Of a stretch of DNA of 8,003 nucleotides, positions 1 to 6,542 are shown in pieces. How positions within the stretch are numbered: position 1 is the stretch's first letter; each line of letters begins with the position of its first letter. Under the pieces are notes generated by a model. The model was not told the origin of the DNA and ran no database searches. It saw only the letters and a list, made by a program, of their open reading frames with translations. Source of the stretch: Actinobacteria bacterium ADurb.Bin346 (GTDB lineage Bacteria > Actinomycetota > Humimicrobiia > Humimicrobiales > Humimicrobiaceae); contig MWAX01000131.1 in NCBI GenBank assembly GCA_002068775.1, forward strand, positions 1-8,003, given 5' to 3'. Both the position numbers and the translations under genes were made by a program.

Positions 1-461
1 TGCTTGTCCCTGAAATGGGTGATTATGTCCAGACAATAAAGGCAGGTGTTCTTGAAATAGGAGATATTTTTGTAATCAATAAAATAGATAAAAGAGATCC
101 CTCTGAACTGCTTCAAAACATGGAATCACTGCTAAGACACAGCTCGTCAGCAAAAAGCGGATGGAAACAAAGAGTTATCCCTACAAGTGCGATGAACAGC
201 AAAGGTTTTGATGAACTTGTTCAGGCTATTAACGAACATCGTGATTATTTTAATAATTACAGAAAAGCCATTTATCTGCGGCATAGAGCCGCCCAGGAAT
301 TAAGGGATGAGGTTTACAGCTATTTTGTTGATTTCTTTAAAAATAAATTCGGAGAAAATGAAGATTTGAAAAAGTCAGTGGAAGAAATAAGTTCAAAAAA
401 ATCCGACCCATATTCAGCATCACTTAAAATTATAAAGATGCTTAATATATATAATAAATAA
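1..461 (+). CDS. meaB: MeaB/ArgK-family GTPase, methylmalonyl-CoA mutase-associated chaperone (5' partial)
   Basis: The gene enters from the left edge; the reading frame begins at base 3, so only the last ~152 residues are present. MeaB is a cytoplasmic SIMIBI-class G protein. It binds B12-dependent acyl-CoA mutases, gates adenosylcobalamin loading by GTP hydrolysis and helps eject inactivated cofactor. Visible here are the family signature VPEMGDYVQTIKAGVLEIGD directly before the base-specificity (G4) motif NKID (bases 78-89), and the G5-like TSA (183-191). A helical C-terminal segment of the kind used for dimerisation follows. The Walker A and switch regions lie outside the window. The C-terminus looks complete. 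Its TAA stop (459-461) shares one base with an ATG at 461, and the mutase large subunit follows, so the two are almost certainly co-transcribed and functionally coupled. Identification is firm from motifs plus context. Confidence 0.93.
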   Translation, partial: LVPEMGDYVQTIKAGVLEIGDIFVINKIDKRDPSELLQNMESLLRHSSSAKSGWKQRVIPTSAMNSKGFDELVQAINEHRDYFNNYRKAIYLRHRAAQELRDEVYSYFVDFFKNKFGENEDLKKSVEEISSKKSDPYSASLKIIKMLNIYNK

Positions 462-463
462 TG

Positions 464-468
464 AAAGG
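464..468 (+). promoter_or_regulatory. Ribosome binding site deciding the mutase large-subunit start
   Basis: AAAGG lies 7 bases before the ATG at 476. The alternative in-frame ATG at 461, which overlaps the meaB stop as TAATG, has no purine-rich sequence upstream, only an AT stretch. The later start is therefore preferred. Translational coupling from the 461 ATG cannot be excluded. Confidence 0.6.
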
Positions 469-475
469 CAGTTTT

Positions 476-2236
476 ATGGAAAATAAAAAGATAAGTACCA
501 GTGAAATACTAAGCTCTGGAATAAAAAACGAAAATAAGACTCCGCTTTATAATTCCGATACATTAAAAAAGATAAGGGCCGGTTATGATGCAATAAGGGC
601 GAGCTATGAAAATCAGCCGTCAGGACCAGGCTGGGAGGTGACCCCCCATACAATACTCGGATCTGAGATACCCAGAGGCTTGCTCTATACTCCTGCGCAG
701 GTTTCCGGGCTGGACTATGATGATGATATCGGGTTTCCCGGAACTGAACCGTTTACCAGAGGAGTTCACCGGAATATGTACAGAGGCAAAAAATTTACGA
801 TTCGGCAGATAAATGGTTTCGGCGGTCCGGAAGATACAAATCAGCGCATAAAATACATGCTTGAGCATGGAGGGACAGGCATAAGCGTAATACACGACCT
901 TCCAACTACACAGATGTATGATTCTGATGACCCGATCTCAAAAGGGCAGGTCGGGATGTCCGGAGTAGCAATTGATTCTGCTGATGATATGGAAATACTT
1001 TTTGAAGATGTGCCGATTGATAAAATAACGATATCGCTTGTGACTCACTACCCTTCAAACACTGCTATTCTGTTTCCAATGTACCTGGCTGCAGCAGAAA
1101 GAAGAGGCATACCCTTTAATGTCCTGAAAGGCAGTGTGCAGAATGATATAACCCTTGAAGAAGTTGTGAGGAGCGGACCGGAATATATCCCTCCAAAGGA
1201 CTGTTTCAGAATACAGTGTGATAATATAGAATTTATAAAGAACAATGTCCCATATTTTAATTTCAATACTCTTAATGGTTATAATCTGCATGAATTTGGC
1301 ACCTCAGGCGTCACTGAAATGGCTGTTGCACTTTCAAATGCAATTGAGAGCCTTGATGAGATGATAAGAAGAGGATATGACATTGACTGGATCGCTGAAA
1401 GACTGGCATTTTTCTGGTCAATTTCAAGTGATTTTTTTGAAGAAGTCTCAAGGATCAGGGCTGCCAGAAGATTATGGTATAAAATAATGAAATACAGGTT
1501 TGGTGCAAAAAGCGCAAGAGCTATGTGGATGAGATGCCATGTTCAGACTTCAGGTATATCACTTGTCAGGGAAGAACCTTTAAACAATCTGATTAGAGCT
1601 TCTATCCAGGCTCTTTCAGCAGTATTTGCCGGGGTCCAGTCACTTCATGTTGATTCTTACGATGAAGCATACTCTGTTCCAACTGAAGAAGCTGCCCTGC
1701 TTTCACTCAGGACCCAGCAGATCATCCAGGAGGAGACTGCAGTAACTGAAGTAGTCGATCCGCTCGGAGGTTCTTTTTATGTGGAGGCATTGACAAATGA
1801 AATAGAAAAAAGAATCCTTGACGAGATAGATGAAATAGAGAAAGTTGGAGGATATGTAGCTTCTATCGAAAAGGGCTGGATACATAACAGGATAGCAAAT
1901 TATTTCTACAGGGAAAAAGAGCTTATTGATAAAGGTGAAATCAAATTTGTTGGAAGCAATGTCTATAGAGCTGAAGACAAAAAACCTGCAATTGAAGTTT
2001 TCAGATATCCTGAAGGTGTGGAGGAAAGGCAGAAAGCCAAACTGGCAAAACTTAGATTGACCAGAGATAATGAAAAAGTCTCCGGCTCACTGGGAGCTCT
2101 TGAAGATGCCTGTAGAAAAAATGTCAATATAATCCCGTTTTCTCTCGAATGTGCAAGGGTCGGATGTACTGTTGGAGAGATCTTTAAGGTATTTAAGAAA
2201 TCTTTCGGTCTCTGGAAGCCGCCGGTGTTCTGGTGA
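476..2236 (+). CDS. Coenzyme-B12-dependent acyl-CoA mutase, catalytic (large) subunit, substrate uncertain
   Basis: This is the TIM-barrel subunit of a split methylmalonyl-/isobutyryl-/2-hydroxyisobutyryl-CoA mutase-type enzyme. The family rearranges acyl-CoA carbon skeletons by adenosyl-radical chemistry. At 586 aa (591 from the ATG at 461) it lacks the B12 domain, which is the next gene; HcmA-type large subunits are similar in size. Family landmarks, numbered from 476: FTIRQINGFGG at ~107, YDSDDP at ~147, Gln222 in GSVQND, Arg232, NGY at 267-269, SDFFEEVSRIRAARRLW, and His355/Gln357 in CHVQTSG. Against Propionibacterium mutase, Arg207 (Arg232), Gln197 (Gln222) and Tyr243 (Tyr269) are kept. 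Tyr89 is Ile112, Ala116 is Ile139, Phe117 is His140 and catalytic His244 is Asn270. Ile at the Tyr89 position is known from 2-hydroxyisobutyryl-CoA mutase, but that enzyme's Asp117 is absent here. The retained Arg suggests a carboxylated acyl-CoA. Fold assignment is firm; a plain methylmalonyl-CoA mutase label is doubtful. Confidence 0.9.
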   Translation: MENKKISTSEILSSGIKNENKTPLYNSDTLKKIRAGYDAIRASYENQPSGPGWEVTPHTILGSEIPRGLLYTPAQVSGLDYDDDIGFPGTEPFTRGVHRNMYRGKKFTIRQINGFGGPEDTNQRIKYMLEHGGTGISVIHDLPTTQMYDSDDPISKGQVGMSGVAIDSADDMEILFEDVPIDKITISLVTHYPSNTAILFPMYLAAAERRGIPFNVLKGSVQNDITLEEVVRSGPEYIPPKDCFRIQCDNIEFIKNNVPYFNFNTLNGYNLHEFGTSGVTEMAVALSNAIESLDEMIRRGYDIDWIAERLAFFWSISSDFFEEVSRIRAARRLWYKIMKYRFGAKSARAMWMRCHVQTSGISLVREEPLNNLIRASIQALSAVFAGVQSLHVDSYDEAYSVPTEEAALLSLRTQQIIQEETAVTEVVDPLGGSFYVEALTNEIEKRILDEIDEIEKVGGYVASIEKGWIHNRIANYFYREKELIDKGEIKFVGSNVYRAEDKKPAIEVFRYPEGVEERQKAKLAKLRLTRDNEKVSGSLGALEDACRKNVNIIPFSLECARVGCTVGEIFKVFKKSFGLWKPPVFW

Positions 2237-2257
2237 TATTTTAAAAAATTTATAAAT

Positions 2258-2263
2258 AGGGGG
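2258..2263 (+). promoter_or_regulatory. Ribosome binding site of the B12-binding subunit
   Basis: AGGGGG sits 4 bases before the ATG at 2268 (7 bases counting from its AGG). It is the clearest Shine-Dalgarno in the mutase cassette. It lies in the 31-bp gap after the large-subunit stop, so the small subunit can initiate independently of upstream translation. Confidence 0.65.
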
Positions 2264-2267
2264 TAGT

Positions 2268-2681
2268 ATGCCTGAAAGAAAAATAAAAATACTATTATCA
2301 AAACTCGGGCTTGATGTCCACAACAGAGGGGTAATAACAGTTGCAAAAATGTTAAGGGATGCAGGGATGGAAGTAATATATCTCGGAAATGCGCTGCCTG
2401 AAGAGATACTTAATATAGCTCTCCAGGAGCATGTTGACGCAATCGGGGTAAGCTCGCTTGGAGGAGCTCATTTGACGCTTGGCAGGGATCTGATCGATCT
2501 TGCTGTAAAAGAGGGAATAAAGAATAAGACTGTTTTTATAATAGGAGGCGTATTTTCAATAGAAGATGAAGATAAATTAAAAGAAATAGGATTTGATGGA
2601 GTTTATACTGCTGTTGCCACAAGGGATGAAATAGTGGATTCAATCAGAGAGCTGACAGGCAATACACGATGCCTCACTTAA
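2268..2681 (+). CDS. Cobalamin-binding (small) subunit of acyl-CoA mutase
   Basis: A 137-residue stand-alone B12-binding Rossmann domain, the usual size of the small subunit in split acyl-CoA mutases. All three cobalamin signatures are visible. DVHNRG (Asp16, His18, Gly21) matches DxHxxG, with His18 expected to be the lower axial cobalt ligand in base-off/His-on binding. SSL at 62-64 matches SxL, which packs against the nucleotide tail. GG at 93-94 lies beside the dimethylbenzimidazole pocket. The segment GLDVHNRGVITVAKMLRDAG is typical of mutases; corrinoid methyltransferase proteins usually carry an extra helical domain, which is missing here. It should pair with the large subunit 31 bp upstream to form the cofactor-sandwiching holoenzyme. 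The C-terminus ends soon after the last strand and helix, as expected. The TAA stop is followed by the tandem-repeat region, so the cassette probably ends here. Confidence 0.94.
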   Translation: MPERKIKILLSKLGLDVHNRGVITVAKMLRDAGMEVIYLGNALPEEILNIALQEHVDAIGVSSLGGAHLTLGRDLIDLAVKEGIKNKTVFIIGGVFSIEDEDKLKEIGFDGVYTAVATRDEIVDSIRELTGNTRCLT

Positions 2682-2687
2682 AAATGT

Positions 2688-2724
2688 ACTCAAAAGAACA
2701 GACACGAAAGAACAGACTCAAAAG
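2688..2724 (+). repeat. Short tandem direct repeat, 14-bp period
   Basis: Seven bases after the B12-subunit stop, the 11-mer AAAGAACAGAC occurs at 2693-2703 and again at 2707-2717. The 9-mer ACTCAAAAG occurs at 2688-2696 and 2716-2724. Together they make about two and a half units of a 14-bp repeat. The repeats share GAACAGA with the left half of the LexA box at 2842, but have no GTTC partner at operator spacing. No function is assigned. Confidence 0.6.
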
Positions 2725-2784
2725 CATATTCGTTGCGTCATCTAAAAATCTATATGAAATAGAATTAATATATTAAGTGTAGAT

Positions 2785-2801
2785 ATACTCATAAGGAGTA
2801 T
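2785..2801 (+). other. Small hairpin upstream of the helicase promoter
   Basis: ATACTC (2785-2790) and GAGTAT (2796-2801) form a perfect 6-bp stem with the 5-base loop ATAAG. No T run follows, so it is a poor intrinsic terminator for the mutase cassette. It ends 9 bases before the predicted -35 box at 2811. It could equally be a protein-binding palindrome or chance in AT-rich DNA. Confidence 0.3.
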
Positions 2802-2810
2802 CATCACATA

Positions 2811-2840
2811 TTGACTTATTATGCCGGTCAGGATTATAAT
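2811..2840 (+). promoter_or_regulatory. Sigma-70-type promoter for the helicase transcription unit
   Basis: A -35 box TTGACT (2811-2816; one base from TTGACA) and a perfect -10 box TATAAT (2835-2840) are separated by 18 bp, within the accepted 16-18 bp. Transcription would start around 2846-2848, giving a leader of about 46 bases before the ATG at 2893. The start point falls inside the LexA box at 2842-2855, a normal repressor-over-promoter layout. It is the best promoter match I found in the window. Confidence 0.75.
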
Positions 2841-2841
2841 T

Positions 2842-2855
2842 CGAACAGATGTTCG
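2842..2855 (+). promoter_or_regulatory. LexA (SOS) operator box
   Basis: CGAACAGATGTTCG is a perfect inverted repeat of CGAAC around a 4-base centre. It fits the Gram-positive-type LexA/DinR consensus CGAAC-RNRY-GTTCG at every position, with centre AGAT. It begins one base after the -10 box and covers the predicted transcription start, so bound LexA would block RNA polymerase. The downstream gene is a UvrD-like DNA repair helicase, a function commonly under LexA control (uvrD is in the E. coli SOS regulon). The box shape, its placement and the nature of the target gene support each other. The same site also forms a 5-bp hairpin in RNA, which I regard as incidental. Confidence 0.85.
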
Positions 2856-2892
2856 TAAATAATTATTACTCAAATTATTTCCTGCCGGGATA

Positions 2893-4920
2893 ATGAAAGA
2901 ATATAAATTAAAGGATTTAAATCCACTAAAAAATCGTCAATACAGGATAAATTATCAGGAAGAACTAAACACCGCGCAGCTTCATGCAGCAGAGATTAAG
3001 GGTGGACCCGCGCTTGTAATAGCCGGTGCCGGGACCGGAAAAACAAGGACACTGGTCTATCGTGTAGCACGCCTGGTAGAAGACGGGATACCTCCGGAAA
3101 GCATATTACTTCTGACATTTACAAGAAAAGCAGCGAAAGAAATGCTTCGCAGGGCTTCGGGTCTTCTTGATGAAAGGTGCGGACATGTGTCCGGAGGGAC
3201 ATTCCATTCTTTTGCCAATCAAATGCTGAGGCGCTATTCAAAATATGTCGGTTTCAGTGAAAATTTTACAATACTTGACAGGAAAGATGCGGAAGATATT
3301 GTCGGACTTGTCAGGAACAGGCTCGGTTTTTTCAGGAGTAAAAAAAGATTTCCGCAAAAAGACACTATTTCAGAAATATTCAGTAAATCAATCAATAAGG
3401 ACATACCTGTAAAAAATGTTATTGCAGAGGACTATGCCCATTTTCTTGAAAACTGGCAGGACCTGGTAAAAATTGAGGAAGAATATCTTGCTTACAAGAA
3501 GTCAAAATGTATCATGGATTATGACGATCTTCTTATATATCTTGAACAGCTTTTAAGAGAAAATGATGAGATCAGGAGAAAAATCTCTAATTTTTACAGA
3601 TATATCATGATAGACGAGTTCCAGGACACAAATAAGCTGCAGGCAAAAATAGCTTATAAACTGGCAGACGAGCATAAGAATATTATGGTTGTGGGAGATG
3701 ATTCCCAGAGCATTTATTCATTCAGAGGTGCAAACTTTAAAAATATCATGGATTTTCCGGTGCATTATCCTGATGCAAGGATAATAAAGCTGGAGCAGAA
3801 TTATAGAAGCACTCAACCTGTTCTCGATTTTACAAATCAGATTATAAAATATGCAAAAGAAAAATATGAAAAAAATCTTTTCAGTGACATGGAAAGCAGT
3901 CAGAAACCTGTTTATATTGAGACTGAAAATGAAAACTGGCAATCAAAATTCATCGTTCAGCGTGTACTGGAATTAAGGGAAGAAGGAGTTGCTCTTAATG
4001 ATATTGCCGTGCTGTTCAGGAGCGCATGGCAGTCCATGGACCTTGAAATAGAATTGAATACTCATAACATACCCTTTATCAAGTTCGGGGGCATAAAATT
4101 CTCTGAAGCTGCTCATATAAAGGATGTTCTTTCATATCTTAAAGTGGCATACAATAATATGGATGCAGTTTCATGGATGCGCATCCTTTTACTTATCGAA
4201 GGCATAGGACCTCATCATGCCCATCAGATTACATCAGCAATCATTGATGGGGAGAACGGAAAAGAATTCCTGATAGATGAAAGAAATTATTCAAAAAAAT
4301 ATGGGAGTGAGCTAAAAAAGCTCCACAAATTAATAAAAGAAATAGAATTGACAATAGGCAACAGACGGGCAAAACTTGCTGAGAAGATGCGCATGGTTAC
4401 AGATTATTACAAGCCTTTTCTTAAAGAAAAATATGACGATTACCATAAGCGCCTTGATGACCTTGCATCTCTTGAAATGATAGCTGCAAGGTATGAAAGC
4501 CTGCAGGAGTTTTTAACTGACCTCACGCTTGAACCGGTGGATGAGAGGCAACTGAAAGTCACGCCGGAAGACGATGAAGACGAAAACCTTATTTTATCTA
4601 CTATACATTCAGCAAAGGGGCTGGAGTGGCATTCTGTATTTATAATATCTTTAATAGACGGCTATCTTCCAAGTTCATATGCTGTAAGATCCAGTGAAGA
4701 GATAGAAGAGGAAAGGCGCCTGCTTTATGTCGCGGCAACAAGAGCTGCAAAAAATCTGTATCTTATAAAACCCGGAGCAGGGAGAATCTCCGGCAATTAT
4801 TTTGACCCTTCTTTTCAGCGTTTTTCAGAAGTGTGCAGATTCCTGAATGAAGGCGATATTCTTGAAAATTATGTTGAAAAATGGGTGTTAAAAGAAGAAA
4901 GCAATGACACCATAAATTAA
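2893..4920 (+). CDS. UvrD/Rep/PcrA-like superfamily 1A ATP-dependent DNA helicase, SOS-controlled
   Basis: An ATP-driven 3'-5' DNA translocase/helicase, expected to act in excision repair, replication-fork rescue or displacement of bound proteins. All SF1A motifs are intact and in order: Q motif (Gln29), Walker A AGAGTGKT (44-51), Ia LLLTFTRKAAKEM, Ib GGTFHSF, II DEFQD (241-245), III GDDSQSIYSFRG (268-279), IV QNYRST (302-307), V STIHSAKGLEW (569-579) and VI EEERRLLYVAATRA (605-618). A WMRILLLIEGIGP segment ending near residue 440 is typical of the 2B region. The protein has 675 aa, against roughly 720-740 for PcrA/UvrD. Only ~55 residues follow motif VI, so the C-terminal Tudor-like RNA-polymerase-binding domain of PcrA appears to be missing. 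ATG 2893 is the only usable start, since a TAA lies in frame at 2860-2862 with no start codon between. Its Shine-Dalgarno (GGGA, 2887-2890) is weak and very close. The unit is led by a LexA-controlled promoter. Confidence 0.93.
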   Translation: MKEYKLKDLNPLKNRQYRINYQEELNTAQLHAAEIKGGPALVIAGAGTGKTRTLVYRVARLVEDGIPPESILLLTFTRKAAKEMLRRASGLLDERCGHVSGGTFHSFANQMLRRYSKYVGFSENFTILDRKDAEDIVGLVRNRLGFFRSKKRFPQKDTISEIFSKSINKDIPVKNVIAEDYAHFLENWQDLVKIEEEYLAYKKSKCIMDYDDLLIYLEQLLRENDEIRRKISNFYRYIMIDEFQDTNKLQAKIAYKLADEHKNIMVVGDDSQSIYSFRGANFKNIMDFPVHYPDARIIKLEQNYRSTQPVLDFTNQIIKYAKEKYEKNLFSDMESSQKPVYIETENENWQSKFIVQRVLELREEGVALNDIAVLFRSAWQSMDLEIELNTHNIPFIKFGGIKFSEAAHIKDVLSYLKVAYNNMDAVSWMRILLLIEGIGPHHAHQITSAIIDGENGKEFLIDERNYSKKYGSELKKLHKLIKEIELTIGNRRAKLAEKMRMVTDYYKPFLKEKYDDYHKRLDDLASLEMIAARYESLQEFLTDLTLEPVDERQLKVTPEDDEDENLILSTIHSAKGLEWHSVFIISLIDGYLPSSYAVRSSEEIEEERRLLYVAATRAAKNLYLIKPGAGRISGNYFDPSFQRFSEVCRFLNEGDILENYVEKWVLKEESNDTIN

Positions 4921-4949
4921 TAGCATTTTTAAATATAAAATTTTTTTAT

Positions 4950-6476
4950 ATGAAGCTATACAGTAAATTACTTCTTGCAATTTTATCGTCATTTCTTCTT
5001 TCCTTATCCTTTATTGACAATCTCGCATTTCTGGCATGGATATCCCTTGTTCCTTATTTTATCGTGCTTGAAAAGTCAAGCTTAAAGCAGTCCACAGGCC
5101 TTAGCTGGGTCACAGGAATAGGTTTTTTTGCAGGTATTACATACTGGTTTACAACTTACAGCTGGGCATTCTGGTTTCCTATTATCGGTTTTCTTTCTAT
5201 TTATTTTATTTTTTATGGGATAACTTTTTATTATATTTTTTCAAAGATAAGATGGGTGTACCTGAAAATTTCCCTGGCTGGCTGTTTATGGGTTGCCGGA
5301 GAATTGCTCAGGCACCGCACATTCCTGGCTTTCCCCTGGGGGGTACTGGGCTACTCTCAGCATAATTACCTGTCTGTAATGCAGATATCCGGGTTTACAG
5401 GTGTACTGGGGGTGTCAATGCTCATTGTGCTTTTCAATCTGGCATTATCACAGCTCATATGTTTTTTCATTTATAAAGAGAAAAATACAGTCAGACATAT
5501 AGTGATGAACAGACTGGCGGCATTTATTTGTATATTTTTCATATCAGCTGCTAATTTACTTTTCGGATTTATTGCTTTTGAAAAAGAGAAAAACCGGCCA
5601 CCTGATGGACAAAAATTAAATATCGCCATGGTGCAGACAAATATTACTTTTGATGACAAATATGAAAAAGATACGGCGGTGCTTATACCTGAAAAATATA
5701 ATAGCGAGCTTTATTTTAAAAAGAGTACGGAACTGGTGGTTTTTCCGGAAAGCATAATTTGGGGACTGATTACAAGAGAAGAAAATAAATCTTTTTACAA
5801 TTGGCTAAAAGATACTGCAAAAAAAGAAAAACTTCATATCATAATGGGCCAGATAATATGGGATGAGTCTCTTAACTATCATAATGTTGCTGCTCTTTAT
5901 AACGAGGATATGGAGATGCTTGGAATCCATAGAAAAATACACCCCCTGCCATGCGCTGAATACATGCCTTATCCGGAAGTTTTATGGTTTTTAAAGTTCA
6001 TGAATATTGCCAAGTTAAATATCACACCTTCAAAAGGTTTTTCATTGATAAATTATCCGTTAAAAGGCAGTATCGGTACCAATATCTGCTTTGAGTCAAC
6101 CATACAGCTGATTTCGCGGACTTTCAGGAAAAATGGTGCAAATATACTGTTCACCTTTACTGACGATGCAGGATTTAAGGATAGCATAGCCTCCTGGCAT
6201 CATCTTGTATTTTCAAGGGTAAGGGCTGTTGAAAACAACAGCTACATGGTCCATATCGGAAACAATGGTATTTCAGCAATAATTGATAATCATGGCCGCA
6301 TAATTGACAGAACCGGCCTTGTGACAAAAGAAGTTCTTTATGGAGATGTTTATTTTAATGATAATAAATCCTTTTATACTATTTTTGGAGAATTACTGCT
6401 TTATATATATGGCGGAATTACTTTTCTTCTTCTGATGATTTATCTTATTTACGTCATGAGATCCGATTTTATTTAA
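4950..6476 (+). CDS. lnt: Apolipoprotein N-acyltransferase
   Basis: An integral membrane enzyme that transfers an acyl chain from phospholipid to the N-terminal cysteine of diacylated lipoproteins, the last step of lipoprotein maturation after Lgt and Lsp. At 508 aa it has the family's usual length. Hydrophobic helices fill residues ~5-210, including the signature WVAGELLRHRTFLAFPWGVLGYSQ. A carbon-nitrogen hydrolase domain spans ~222-470, and a C-terminal helix ~483-503 precedes the short tail. The catalytic triad is present: Glu267 (FPESIIWG), Lys329 (HRKIHPLP) and Cys380 (NICFES). The supporting Glu337 and Glu382 are also kept. Two departures from the common pattern: the PFGEY loop reads PCAEY, and the Tyr after the catalytic Cys is Phe. 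It starts 29 bp after the helicase stop at the only suitable ATG. There is no Shine-Dalgarno, only an AT-rich leader, so translation may be weak or coupled. No promoter of its own was seen. Confidence 0.93.
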   Translation: MKLYSKLLLAILSSFLLSLSFIDNLAFLAWISLVPYFIVLEKSSLKQSTGLSWVTGIGFFAGITYWFTTYSWAFWFPIIGFLSIYFIFYGITFYYIFSKIRWVYLKISLAGCLWVAGELLRHRTFLAFPWGVLGYSQHNYLSVMQISGFTGVLGVSMLIVLFNLALSQLICFFIYKEKNTVRHIVMNRLAAFICIFFISAANLLFGFIAFEKEKNRPPDGQKLNIAMVQTNITFDDKYEKDTAVLIPEKYNSELYFKKSTELVVFPESIIWGLITREENKSFYNWLKDTAKKEKLHIIMGQIIWDESLNYHNVAALYNEDMEMLGIHRKIHPLPCAEYMPYPEVLWFLKFMNIAKLNITPSKGFSLINYPLKGSIGTNICFESTIQLISRTFRKNGANILFTFTDDAGFKDSIASWHHLVFSRVRAVENNSYMVHIGNNGISAIIDNHGRIIDRTGLVTKEVLYGDVYFNDNKSFYTIFGELLLYIYGGITFLLLMIYLIYVMRSDFI

Positions 6477-6542
6477 GCCATCTTTCATCAGGCCGGTCAT
6501 ATACTGATAGCCTGTATATTTGGTTTGAAAACCTGCAATAGT

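Noticed and set aside
461..475. ATG at 461 as the start of the mutase large subunit, overlapping the meaB stop.
   Set aside because: No Shine-Dalgarno precedes it, while the ATG at 476 has AAAGG at good spacing; kept as a less likely alternative.
620..2346. Several minus-strand open frames of 60-127 codons opposite the mutase genes.
   Set aside because: They lie antisense to clearly conserved coding sequence, are rich in Phe, Ser and Cys as shadow frames are, and have no supporting start signals.
2793..2858. A strong AAGGAG (2793-2798) followed by short frames, e.g. TTG at 2811 (15 codons, ending TAA at 2858) or ATG at 2821.
   Set aside because: Spacing is too long (12 and 22 bases), and both frames run through the -35, -10 and LexA box, which explain the sequence better. 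The AAGGAG is part of a small palindrome.
4921..4949. AT-only hairpin (ATTTT/AAAAT) followed by seven T between the helicase and lnt, resembling an intrinsic terminator.
   Set aside because: The 5-bp stem contains no G-C pair and is expected by chance in such AT-rich spacer; too unstable to claim termination.
6522..6533. Palindrome GGTTT-GA-AAACC between lnt and the 259-aa gene, plus ATATAC/GTATAT nearby.
   Set aside because: Short arms, a loop too small or AT-rich arms, no adjacent promoter elements or T run; not distinguishable from chance.
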